From Clostridiales bacterium UBA1774 (GTDB lineage: Bacteria; Bacillota; Clostridia; Oscillospirales; Oscillospiraceae), in NCBI GenBank assembly GCA_002314635.1, contig DCGQ01000062.1, positions 1-20,202 on the forward strand: a DNA stretch of 20,202 nt, written 5' to 3'. The notes beneath the pieces are model-generated. The model ran no database searches. It saw nothing but the letters and a program-made list of their open reading frames with translations, and had not been told where the DNA came from. The first letter of the stretch is position 1, and every line of letters starts with the position of its first letter. Below are positions 7,308 through 14,474 of this stretch, piece after piece. The position numbers and the translations under genes were made by a program.

Positions 7308-9080
7308 ATGTTTTTCACCAAGTTTGATCCCCTGACCTCGGCGTATGTAACGGAGAAGGTGGCCGCTGTCGGCGCAGCCGCCGGTGACAGCTGCGGCTGT
7401 CTGAAGGGAATGCGGTTCTCCGTTCAGCTGGAGGGCGAATTTGCACCGAAGGAACTGAAATACTTTATCTGCGATAAGAAGAAGCTGACGGTGGAGTGGG
7501 ACGGCCAGAGCTATGACGCGCCCTATGCGGCCATCAGTCTGGGTGAAGTGACCATTCTGACCCATACGATTCCCGGCACGGACAAGGGCTGGCATCTGGT
7601 CATCGACCGCCGCACATGGGCCTGCACCGCCTTTGAGACATGGTTCGGCATCACCGTGCCCGTGGGACTTGACCTGTTCGGCATGAAGAAGGAACCGGAT
7701 TACTACCGGGATATCCCCCGCGAAATTCAGCGCCAGTATTATTTCGGCTGGATCGATAAGGGCGACAATGAGAAACCCATGCTGATGACCCATACCAACC
7801 GCATCGAAGGCCGCGGCCTCCACTGGAAGTTCGACACCGGCTATGAGATCCTGACCTTCAACCCCAGCATCACCTGCACCACCTTCACCGAGCTGGGCAC
7901 CGAAAAGGGCAACATCACCATGACAAACCCTGCGGACTACATCCGCATCGACGATGAGTATTACCTCTATGCCCGCTGGGAAGTGGAATACAGCGGCAAA
8001 ATGTGGATTGAGGTCATGAACTTCTTCGAGATGGAAGCCATCGGCGTGGAGCTGGGCTTTGAAGAGGATAATTCCCTCACCTACCGGCTGCACCGGGCAC
8101 AGCTGGATGTGACCGGCGACGCGGCACATCTGGAAAGCATCACCTCCTTCGGCAACAAGGAAGCACCCATGCCCTCTCTCACAAAGACCAAGGGCGGCCG
8201 CTACGCCTACCGGCCCATGGACATCGACGTGCCCATGACCAAAGAAGAAGCACATCAGCACGCTGCCGAGGTGCAGAACATCCTGAATGTGGGCGGCAGA
8301 AACATCATGGAATCCGGCAACAACCTGCCTCCCTGCTATGATCTGGTGGGCAAGAAGTTCAAAATCTGGCCGGACAACGAGAAGTACGCGCAGGCTCCCT
8401 GGAGCGGTGAAAAGGGCAAGGCATGGGAATATCAGATCATCTCCGAGGATAAGCTGAAATGGCGCTGCGGCGGCAGACTGTGGCACGAGGAAAAGTACAT
8501 CTGCTTCCAGCCGGATAAGCACCTCTATTTCTTCTCCCATATCATGACCGGTGACCCGGATTACAGCTGCGTCTCTCAGGTCATTGATCTGGACAACGCG
8601 CTGACCACCACCGTGAAGTGCGGCATCGGCAACTGGCACAGCGAGTGGGAGTCCGGCGCCAACGTGGCCTTCGGCACGCTGGAATATGCCAACCTGAAGG
8701 CACCCTTTGCCCGCCGCCATCAGTTTACCGACGAGCTGGTGGGCCACTGCTTCGCATGGGCCTACAGCGAAACCATGAACTCCATCCATGTGTACTCCTC
8801 TCCTGAGAGCTACAGCTGGACGATCTTCCAGGGCAACAACTCCGGCGGCGCCACATGGTCCAGTCCCTGCTTCTATATCAAGCTCCGTCCCGGCGTGTAT
8901 CTGTTCCAGTGGGTGGAGGAGAACTGCAACGGCTCTCAGGGCCTTGTCATCATGAACCGGAAAATCCAGCATGACGGCGGCTTCTTCTACGGCGTCAGCC
9001 ACAACGGCCTGATGCTGAATATCACCGGCGCTTACATGAGAGAGCTGGGCAAGTTCGACATTCAGAAATACTTCGAATAA
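7308..9080 (+). CDS. MoaF-like calycin-fold protein with an internal duplication
   Basis: The 590-residue protein resembles the MoaF family (a two-part lipocalin-like protein named from a molybdopterin cluster but of unclear function). It appears to contain two copies of that unit. Residues about 32-114 (GMRFSVQ..., LTVEW, THTIPGTDKGWHLVIDRRTW) parallel about 346-440 (GKKFKIW..., LKWRCGG, SHIMTGDPDYSCVSQVIDLD). Residues about 168-250 (GRGLHWKF..., DYIRIDDEYYLYARWEVEY) parallel about 478-563 (VGHCFAWAY..., CFYIKLRPGVYLFQWVEEN). Four beta-barrel-like domains would follow. No signal peptide or membrane segment is seen, so it should be cytoplasmic. The C-terminal part matches the MoaF_C pattern best. 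No moa gene is nearby, so molybdenum cofactor synthesis is not supported; binding or converting a small hydrophobic or aromatic ligand is a guess from the fold. AGGAGGG precedes the ATG by 9 bases. It heads a three-gene operon. Confidence 0.65.
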   Translation: MFFTKFDPLTSAYVTEKVAAVGAAAGDSCGCLKGMRFSVQLEGEFAPKELKYFICDKKKLTVEWDGQSYDAPYAAISLGEVTILTHTIPGTDKGWHLVIDRRTWACTAFETWFGITVPVGLDLFGMKKEPDYYRDIPREIQRQYYFGWIDKGDNEKPMLMTHTNRIEGRGLHWKFDTGYEILTFNPSITCTTFTELGTEKGNITMTNPADYIRIDDEYYLYARWEVEYSGKMWIEVMNFFEMEAIGVELGFEEDNSLTYRLHRAQLDVTGDAAHLESITSFGNKEAPMPSLTKTKGGRYAYRPMDIDVPMTKEEAHQHAAEVQNILNVGGRNIMESGNNLPPCYDLVGKKFKIWPDNEKYAQAPWSGEKGKAWEYQIISEDKLKWRCGGRLWHEEKYICFQPDKHLYFFSHIMTGDPDYSCVSQVIDLDNALTTTVKCGIGNWHSEWESGANVAFGTLEYANLKAPFARRHQFTDELVGHCFAWAYSETMNSIHVYSSPESYSWTIFQGNNSGGATWSSPCFYIKLRPGVYLFQWVEENCNGSQGLVIMNRKIQHDGGFFYGVSHNGLMLNITGAYMRELGKFDIQKYFE

Positions 9081-9110
9081 GCGGAAAACCCGTCACCGAA
9101 AACAGCGGAG

Positions 9111-9155
9111 CAGGAAGAACGGAGATCGGGCGGAACCGGATATCCGTTCTTCCTG
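9111..9155 (+). other. Strong intergenic hairpin between the MoaF-like and cupin genes
   Basis: CAGGAAGAACGGA (9111-9123) and TCCGTTCTTCCTG (9143-9155) form a perfect 13-bp stem with a 19-base loop. No U-run follows (TTATCATCC), so a rho-independent terminator is not supported. It could be a partial terminator or an RNA-stabilising or processing hairpin that sets the ratio of the first gene to the next two. There is no obvious promoter between it and the cupin gene. Confidence 0.7.
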
Positions 9156-9185
9156 TTATCATCCAAACTTCCAAAGGAGGCAGCT

Positions 9186-10196
9186 ATGGAAAATCTGCCG
9201 ATCACCATACCTTATGTGATTGATCTGGACGATCATGAGGCCAGCGGAATCCCTGACCGGACCCGTTACCATGCAAACGGCGAACGGGAGGAAATCATGA
9301 GCCCGGTGCTGGACGGGGAAGGCCCCCACGGCATTTATAATGTGACCGATACCGTGATGTGCAAAATGCCCACCGGCGTGACCCCGGAGGAAGCCAGCAG
9401 AATGGCACATATGCATACCTTCGGCTACGAGACCTTTTTCGTGGATTCCGGCAGTATGTATCTTTACGCAGACGGAAAGCGCACCATTGTCAGAACCGGG
9501 GACATCGTCCACCTGCAGGCAGGACAGATGCACTCCATGGCCTCTATTGAGGATGTGAAGTGGCGCGGCTTCTTCCACGATCTGGACTCCTTTGCGGACG
9601 CGATTCAGGTGATCGCCATTGCCCAGCGCATCCCCGGTGCCATGGAGGACCCGGCCTTCAATCAGGCCAAGCTGGCGCGGGACTACATCCCCTGCGAAAG
9701 ACCGGTGTATACCGATGTGCCTCCGGAGCAGATGGGCGCGGTTCGGAATCCGGCCCGGCCGCTGGCGGCCTATGCCTTTGACGGGTTTACCGTGAAGGTC
9801 ATCGTGCCCCGCTGGGAGAATGCGGGTGTGACCGAGTGCTGCATGGCCGAGGCAAAGGCGGGAACCCGCTTTGTCTGGGACTACCATGCCCGCCGGGAGC
9901 AGTACTACGTCCGGAAGGGCAGAGTGAAGCTGCATATTCTGGGCGAGGAGCATGAGGCAGGGAAGGCCTGCATCATCAATGTACCCAAGCTGGCACCCTA
10001 TACGCTGGAGGTGCTGGAGGATGCGGAAATCTACGATATGGGCGGACAGACCAGATGGTTTGCTTTCCTGCAGGACTATGAATCCGTCCGCACCTACGAT
10101 CCGCAGCGTCTCAGTGACCCTGCGGCGGTAAAGGCACTGAAGGACAAATTCAAAATCGAAATCAGCAGAACAGAAAGGAATACATCATGGAACTGA
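9186..10196 (+). CDS. Two-domain cupin (bicupin) protein
   Basis: The 336-residue protein has an N-terminal cupin with a full metal site. Motif 1 is HMHTFGYE (H75, H77, E82) and motif 2 is GDIVHLQAGQMH (G105 to H116). The usual three-His/one-Glu ligand set is thus intact, so a metal-dependent dioxygenase, isomerase or related activity is plausible. A second, degenerate cupin lies at about residues 199-285; it keeps H234 and E238 but lacks a clear PxGxxH motif. No signal peptide is seen. The gene follows the MoaF-like gene after 105 bases containing a hairpin. AAAGGAGG sits 5 bases before the ATG. It overlaps the DUF169 gene by 10 bases, so these two are translationally coupled. The fold is clear; the substrate is unknown. 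Confidence 0.85.
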   Translation: MENLPITIPYVIDLDDHEASGIPDRTRYHANGEREEIMSPVLDGEGPHGIYNVTDTVMCKMPTGVTPEEASRMAHMHTFGYETFFVDSGSMYLYADGKRTIVRTGDIVHLQAGQMHSMASIEDVKWRGFFHDLDSFADAIQVIAIAQRIPGAMEDPAFNQAKLARDYIPCERPVYTDVPPEQMGAVRNPARPLAAYAFDGFTVKVIVPRWENAGVTECCMAEAKAGTRFVWDYHARREQYYVRKGRVKLHILGEEHEAGKACIINVPKLAPYTLEVLEDAEIYDMGGQTRWFAFLQDYESVRTYDPQRLSDPAAVKALKDKFKIEISRTERNTSWN

Positions 10197-10999
10197 ATAC
10201 CATACATGAAAAAGCGGCGCAGCTGGAGGAAGCCTACAAGCTGCGGAATATGCCCATCGCCGTGAAGTTTTTTGAGAAGGCTTCCGATGTTCCGGCTGGC
10301 GTGAAGTTTCCCAAGCGGGATCTGGGCAAGCATCTTGCCATGTGTCAGGCCTTCTCCTATGCCCGCATGAAGGGCATGGCCGTTGCGCTGACCAAGGAGG
10401 ATCACTGGTGCTGGAACCCGCTGATCGGTTACGGCAATGTGGAATGCGTCCCCGGCCAGCCTCAGTTTGACGAGGTGGTGAAGTTCATCGGCATCCCCGA
10501 TAAGCAGAAGGCCGAGACCTTCTTTGCAAACTTCCCCCGTCTGCCGCTGGGCAAGTACGAGGCCGTGGCGGTAGCGCCGCTGAAGCGCAGTCCCTTCGAG
10601 CCGGACGTGATCATGATCTACGCCGAGCCTGCCAAGGTCAACGATATGTGCCGCTGCATCAAGTCCGCCATCGGCGACCACTTTACCAGCGTGTTTGACG
10701 GCATTGACTCCTGCATCTACTGCACCGTGCCCTCCTTCGTGAAGAACGAGTACCGTGTCACTCTGCCCGACCCCGGCGAGCGGGAGCGCGCCAGAACCCG
10801 TGACGAGGATATCATTCTCACCGTACCCGGCCAGCGGACAGACGAGTTCTTTGACTGCCTCCATCTGGGCGGCCCCTTCGGCGGCTTCAGCGATGCCATG
10901 CTGGACTTCTCTCTGGATTTCGGCAGACCGCCGTTCTACAACAACCTCTTTGAGATGTGGGGTCTGGACAAGGGCGAAGACTGGAAGATGCCCTTCTGA
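10187..10999 (+). CDS. DUF169 family protein, cysteine-rich
   Basis: The 270-residue protein resembles DUF169 (COG2043), a family of anaerobic bacteria and archaea with no established function. The N-terminal LRNMPIAVKFFEKASDVPAG is characteristic, as is the cysteine-led segment MCQAFSYAR with C53. Many cysteines are present: C53, C75, C87, C155, C157, C176, C179 and C224. The pairs CxC (155-157) and CxxC (176-179) could bind a metal or iron-sulfur cluster, which is inference. A glycine-rich LGGPFGGFSDAM segment lies near residue 227. No signal peptide is seen. The ATG lies inside the cupin gene's last codons with AAAGGA upstream, indicating coupling. It is the last gene of the operon, followed by a terminator 17 bases later. 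Confidence 0.75.
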   Translation: MELNTIHEKAAQLEEAYKLRNMPIAVKFFEKASDVPAGVKFPKRDLGKHLAMCQAFSYARMKGMAVALTKEDHWCWNPLIGYGNVECVPGQPQFDEVVKFIGIPDKQKAETFFANFPRLPLGKYEAVAVAPLKRSPFEPDVIMIYAEPAKVNDMCRCIKSAIGDHFTSVFDGIDSCIYCTVPSFVKNEYRVTLPDPGERERARTRDEDIILTVPGQRTDEFFDCLHLGGPFGGFSDAMLDFSLDFGRPPFYNNLFEMWGLDKGEDWKMPF

Positions 11000-11015
11000 A
11001 CGTAATAAAATGACA

Positions 11016-11058
11016 GAGCCGCTGCAGGATTTGTTCCGCAGCGGCTCATAGTATTTTT
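11016..11058 (+). terminator. Terminator of the MoaF-like/cupin/DUF169 operon
   Basis: GAGCCGCTGC (11016-11025) pairs perfectly with GCAGCGGCTC (11038-11047), and the 12-base loop can add a further GGA/TCC pairing. A T-rich tail (ATAGTATTTTT) follows. The T-run starts some 6 bases after the stem, so it is slightly atypical, but the location right after the last gene supports the call. Confidence 0.75.
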
Positions 11059-11161
11059 CGGCATTGACTCCGGTTTTTATCATATCGAAACAAACAGACA
11101 GCAAATATGAACAGGGAAATCCGAGTTTCCTTACAATACATGAACAGTATGCAACGAATGA

Positions 11162-11190
11162 TTGACATAATTTGAAATATGTGTTATAAC
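11162..11190 (+). promoter_or_regulatory. Sigma-A promoter of the solute-binding lipoprotein gene
   Basis: TTGACA (11162-11167) and TATAAC (11185-11190) are separated by 17 bases. It follows the previous operon's terminator by about 100 bases, so the lipoprotein gene is an independent unit. The predicted start lies near 11197. Confidence 0.87.
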
Positions 11191-11222
11191 GTATTCACGG
11201 ATTGTACATAATCCGTGAATAC
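11191..11222. promoter_or_regulatory. 13-bp perfect inverted repeat, probable operator at the transcription start
   Basis: GTATTCACGGATT (11191-11203) and AATCCGTGAATAC (11210-11222) are exact reverse complements around GTACAT. The repeat begins directly after the -10 hexamer and ends just before the GAAAGGAG ribosome binding site. The expected start point falls inside the left arm, so an mRNA would not contain the full hairpin. This favours a protein-binding operator over an RNA structure. The binding protein is not identified. Confidence 0.75.
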
Positions 11223-11236
11223 GAAAGGAGAGTACC

Positions 11237-13030
11237 ATGAAAGCAAAGCGTATCCTGACAGCTGTGCTGGCGGCGCTTCTGCTCCTGAGTCTGTTCGCAG
11301 GCTGCGGCGGAAACACCAATACCGGCAATACCAACACCGGCAAGACCGATACCGGCAGCACCGACACCGGTAAGACGGATTCCGGCAGCACCGATACCGG
11401 CAAGACCGATACCGACACCGGCAGCACCGAGGCCGATGATGATTCCCCCTATCATCTGGCCGCCGGCAACTACGAAATGAATGCGGAAGGCTTCCCCACT
11501 CAGAAGTACGTCTACGACAAGCCTCTCTGCGACACTGACGAAGTGTTTACCAAGTGGACCACCTGCTACACGCCCCAGTGGCTGCCCGAAGATGGCTTCA
11601 ACGGCATCCGCACCTGGATGGAGATGGAGGAGTACACCGGCGTTCATATTGAATACGATGTAGTCGCTTCCGACAGCCGCAGCCAGCAGTTCGGCGTGCT
11701 TCTGGCCTCCGATGATCTGGACGATATCATCGATCAGGGCTGGTATATGTACAGCGGCACCTATGACGATGCGCTGGAGGAAGGCTATTTCGCCGACCTG
11801 TACCCCTACAGAGAATATATGCCCAACTATATGTACGAAACATGGTCCCGTTCTCAGTCTAACCCGGACGTGATGCCGCTGGTGTTCTACCATGATACCC
11901 ATATCGTTACCCTGTGGGGCATGGTCATCGATCCGGTTCCCAGCATGGGTTACGTGCTGCGTCAGGACTGGCTGGACGAGATGGGCCTTGGCTCCTCCCG
12001 CGATGTGACCACCTTCGACAAGCTGCATGATGTGCTGGTCGCCATGAAGACCAACTATTCCATTGATCAGGAAATCTACCCCTACTTCATCTACAACTGC
12101 GTTGAGACCACCCCCGGCTTCGCCTTCTGCGGCTACAACACCGCTGTTTACACCACCGCTATGAGCTATATGCGTGTGGTGGACGGTGAGGTTCAGTTCT
12201 GCGGCACCACCGAGGACGACCGCGCTGTTATGACCATGCTGAACAGCTGGTATAACGAAGGTCTGATCTCCCCCAACTTCGGCTCCTACGCTCCCGGTGC
12301 TGACATCAACGACGGCCATAAGAACAATCTGGTCGGCGCTTACCCCCAGACTCCCGGCTCCATCGCACAGGACGAGGCCACCAGCGTTGACCCCGACACC
12401 CGCTGGGAGCCCATCCCCCGCACCAAGCTGTATGAAGGCCAGATTCTGGAATACGGAAACAAGCGCACCGAGACCCACTACGGCTCTGCCAACCTGAATG
12501 CCAAGTGCGAGAATCTGGAACTGCTGGCCTCCTGGATGGACTGGTGGTTCTCCGACTTCGGCGCTGAGTTCACCTCCTGGGGCCCCGAAGGCTGGATGTG
12601 GAACTACAACGAAGACGGCGACAAGCAGATCGAGGACTGGGTTCTGAATCATGACGCCGGCATGATGTGGATTATGATCATGAACGCCAACAACAACCTG
12701 CTTGAGTTCTGCCTGCATGACATTCGCCGCAGCTACGCCTTCCCCGAAGGCAAGCGCACGCTGGCCATGTATGACTGCTGGATCATGGACGATTACGGCG
12801 GACATTACGACTGGCCCAGCAACGTGACCTTCACCTCCGAACAGACGGATGAAGCCAACAGCATTACCTCCGATATGAACACCTTCTTTGCTGAGAACTA
12901 CGGCCTGTTCATCACCGGCGATAAGCCCATGAGCGACTGGGACAAGTACATCGAGGATCTGAACACCTTCGGTTACGCCCGTCTGCAGGAGATCTATCAG
13001 GAAGCCTACAACGCTTATATCGGCGCCTGA
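11237..13030 (+). CDS. Extracellular solute-binding lipoprotein (family 1, LipO/LplA-like)
   Basis: The 597-residue protein begins with a lipoprotein signal peptide ending in the lipobox LFAGC (lipidated C23). A low-complexity linker of Thr-Asp/Asn-Thr-Gly repeats follows (residues 26-65). The mature domain resembles large sugar-type binding proteins of ABC importers, with features such as DDIIDQGWYM, YVLRQDWLDEMGL and MLNSWYNEGLISPNFG. It would sit on the outer face of the membrane and deliver an unknown ligand, often an oligosaccharide in this family. No permease or ATPase gene adjoins it: it has its own promoter and terminator, and the next gene is argG. It may therefore share a transporter encoded elsewhere or act as a sensor. 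GAAAGGAG lies 6 bases before the ATG. The family is recognised with good confidence; the ligand is not. Confidence 0.85.
   Translation: MKAKRILTAVLAALLLLSLFAGCGGNTNTGNTNTGKTDTGSTDTGKTDSGSTDTGKTDTDTGSTEADDDSPYHLAAGNYEMNAEGFPTQKYVYDKPLCDTDEVFTKWTTCYTPQWLPEDGFNGIRTWMEMEEYTGVHIEYDVVASDSRSQQFGVLLASDDLDDIIDQGWYMYSGTYDDALEEGYFADLYPYREYMPNYMYETWSRSQSNPDVMPLVFYHDTHIVTLWGMVIDPVPSMGYVLRQDWLDEMGLGSSRDVTTFDKLHDVLVAMKTNYSIDQEIYPYFIYNCVETTPGFAFCGYNTAVYTTAMSYMRVVDGEVQFCGTTEDDRAVMTMLNSWYNEGLISPNFGSYAPGADINDGHKNNLVGAYPQTPGSIAQDEATSVDPDTRWEPIPRTKLYEGQILEYGNKRTETHYGSANLNAKCENLELLASWMDWWFSDFGAEFTSWGPEGWMWNYNEDGDKQIEDWVLNHDAGMMWIMIMNANNNLLEFCLHDIRRSYAFPEGKRTLAMYDCWIMDDYGGHYDWPSNVTFTSEQTDEANSITSDMNTFFAENYGLFITGDKPMSDWDKYIEDLNTFGYARLQEIYQEAYNAYIGA
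11312..11431 (+). repeat. Tandem repeat encoding a Thr/Asp/Gly-rich linker
   Basis: Imperfect 15/30-base units (variants of accgataccggcaagaccga) encode NTNTG, KTDTG, STDTG, KTDSG and similar pentapeptides. They lie just after the lipidated cysteine. Such linkers probably tether the binding domain away from the membrane and cell wall. The repeat is likely to vary in length between strains by slippage. Confidence 0.85.
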
Positions 13031-13045
13031 TTACCGCATGAATCC

Positions 13046-13074
13046 AAAGCTCCCCGCTTTTGCGGGGGGCTTTT
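13046..13074 (+). terminator. Rho-independent terminator of the solute-binding lipoprotein gene
   Basis: AAAGCTCCCCGC (13046-13057) pairs with GCGGGGGGCTTTT (13062-13074) across a TTTT loop, with one G-U pair, and ends in a U-run. It lies 15 bases after the stop codon and isolates the gene from the argG promoter. Confidence 0.9.
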
Positions 13075-13158
13075 CCTGCGTATATGTGTCATGTTATACA
13101 ATCGGCAGTACCGTTTCGCCGCAGAATCTTTGGAAAATGATAAAATGGAAAAATAGAC

Positions 13159-13187
13159 TTGACATCTTTAACTGAATATTGTAGTAT
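13159..13187 (+). promoter_or_regulatory. Sigma-A promoter of the arginine cluster
   Basis: TTGACA (13159-13164) and TAGTAT (13182-13187) are spaced by 17 bases. The predicted start lies near 13194, leaving about 50 bases before the argG ATG. An AT-rich set of TGAATA motifs overlaps and follows it. Confidence 0.82.
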
Positions 13188-13232
13188 AAATTATCATTAA
13201 TAATGAATATATTCAAAATTTTGTGAATATCA
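13173..13232 (+). promoter_or_regulatory. ArgR/AhrC-type operator cluster
   Basis: The perfect palindrome TGAATATATTCA (13204-13215) resembles an ARG box (TGAAT and ATTCA half-sites), though the half-sites are two bases closer than in the usual 18-bp consensus. Further single half-sites TGAATATTG (13173-13181, inside the promoter spacer) and TGAATATCA (13224-13232) flank it. The position over and just downstream of the promoter suits arginine-dependent repression. The repressor gene is not in the window. Confidence 0.6.
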
Positions 13233-13244
13233 GGAGACTTCATC

Positions 13245-14474
13245 ATGAATGCAGCAGAAAAAAGCAAGATTAAAAAGATCGTGCTGGCCTATTCGGGTGG
13301 CCTGGATACATCCATTATCATTCCCTGGCTGAAGGAGAATTACAACAATCCCGAGATCATTGCCGTGTCCGGCAATGTTGGTCAGGCCGATGAGCTGGAG
13401 GGTCTGGAGGAAAAGGCTCTGAAAACCGGCGCCAGCAAGCTGATTGTCGCCGATCTGGTGGACGAGATGGTGGACGATATCATCATCCCCGCCATGAAGA
13501 TGGATGCCAAGTATGAGACCTACCTGCTGGGCACCGCCTTTGCCCGCCCGGTCATCGGCAAGAAGCTGGCGGAGATCGCGCTGGCGGAGGGCGCCGATGC
13601 GGTGTGCCACGGCGCTACCGGCAAGGGCAACGATCAGGTTCGTTTTGAGCTGGCCATCAAGCGCTTTGCTCCGGACATGAAGATCATCGCTCCCTGGCGC
13701 GAGTGGGATATCAAGTCCCGCGAGGAGGAGATCGACTACGCCGAGGCCCATAATGTGCCGCTGAAGATCAGCCGCGAGACCAACTATTCCAAGGACAAGA
13801 ACCTGTGGCATCTGAGCCATGAGGGTCTGGATCTGGAAGACCCGGCCAACGAGCCGGATTATGACAAGCCCGGTTTTCTGGAAATGGGCGTCAGCCCCTT
13901 CCAGGCACCCGATACCCCGGCGTATGTGACCATCGACTTCGAGGCCGGTGCCCCCGTGGCGCTGGACGGTGAGAAGATGAAGGCCAGCAAGATCATCGAG
14001 AAGCTGAACGCCATCGGCGGCGCCCACGGCATCGGCATTATCGACATCGTGGAGAACCGGCTGGTGGGCATGAAGGATCGGGGCGTCTACGAAACTCCCG
14101 GCGGCTCCATCCTGTATTACGCTCACGAGCATCTGGAAATGCTGACCGTGGATAAGGATACCCTCCATGAGAAGCAGAAGCTGGCCGTTGATCTGGCTGA
14201 CCAGATCTACAACGGCAAGTGGTACTCTCCGCTGACCGAGGCTCTGGTGGCCTTCGCCAACGAGAGCAACAAGTATGTCACCGGTACCGTCAAGCTGAAG
14301 CTGTATAAGGGCAACATCATTCCCGCCGGAACCACCAGCCCCTATTCTCTGTACTCCGAGAATCTGGTCACCTTCGGCGAGAGCGACTACGATCAGGCAC
14401 AGGCCGCCGGCTTCATCAACCTCTGGGGTCTGCCCACCAAGGTGCAGGCTTACCGGGAGCAGGGCAAGCTTTGA
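13245..14474 (+). CDS. argG: Argininosuccinate synthase
   Basis: This enzyme condenses citrulline and aspartate with ATP to argininosuccinate, the penultimate step of arginine synthesis, in the cytoplasm. The 409-residue length is normal. The N-type PP-loop motif AYSGGLDTS is at residues 15-23. The conserved HGATGKGNDQVRFE is at 122-135, followed by the family-typical APWREWD. The citrulline and aspartate region is complete. A small deviation is SGNVGQ at about 42-47, where ADVGQ or ADLGQ is more common. CAGGAG lies 8 bases before the ATG. It is the first gene after the ArgR-box promoter, and its stop codon overlaps the argH start (TTGA), which indicates coupling. Confidence 0.97.
   Translation: MNAAEKSKIKKIVLAYSGGLDTSIIIPWLKENYNNPEIIAVSGNVGQADELEGLEEKALKTGASKLIVADLVDEMVDDIIIPAMKMDAKYETYLLGTAFARPVIGKKLAEIALAEGADAVCHGATGKGNDQVRFELAIKRFAPDMKIIAPWREWDIKSREEEIDYAEAHNVPLKISRETNYSKDKNLWHLSHEGLDLEDPANEPDYDKPGFLEMGVSPFQAPDTPAYVTIDFEAGAPVALDGEKMKASKIIEKLNAIGGAHGIGIIDIVENRLVGMKDRGVYETPGGSILYYAHEHLEMLTVDKDTLHEKQKLAVDLADQIYNGKWYSPLTEALVAFANESNKYVTGTVKLKLYKGNIIPAGTTSPYSLYSENLVTFGESDYDQAQAAGFINLWGLPTKVQAYREQGKL

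Noticed and set aside
7272..9002. Long minus-strand open frame opposite the MoaF-like gene
   Set aside because: The plus strand has a consensus promoter, a good ribosome binding site and recognisable repeats. The minus frame is a compositional shadow with no domain.
7308..9080. Assignment of the MoaF-like gene to molybdenum cofactor biosynthesis
   Set aside because: No moa, moe or mob gene, molybdate transporter or molybdoenzyme is in the window, and the protein is about twice the usual size. The family name alone does not support that role.
9703..9718. GTGTATAC match to the GntR operator pattern
   Set aside because: It lies deep inside the cupin coding region, encoding a valine-tyrosine stretch, far from any promoter. 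A chance match is likely.
11195..12805. Minus-strand frame with a repetitive Val-Gly-Ile-Ala type segment opposite the binding lipoprotein
   Set aside because: The repetition is the reverse of the Thr/Asp/Gly linker repeat. The plus-strand lipoprotein has a signal peptide, promoter and terminator.
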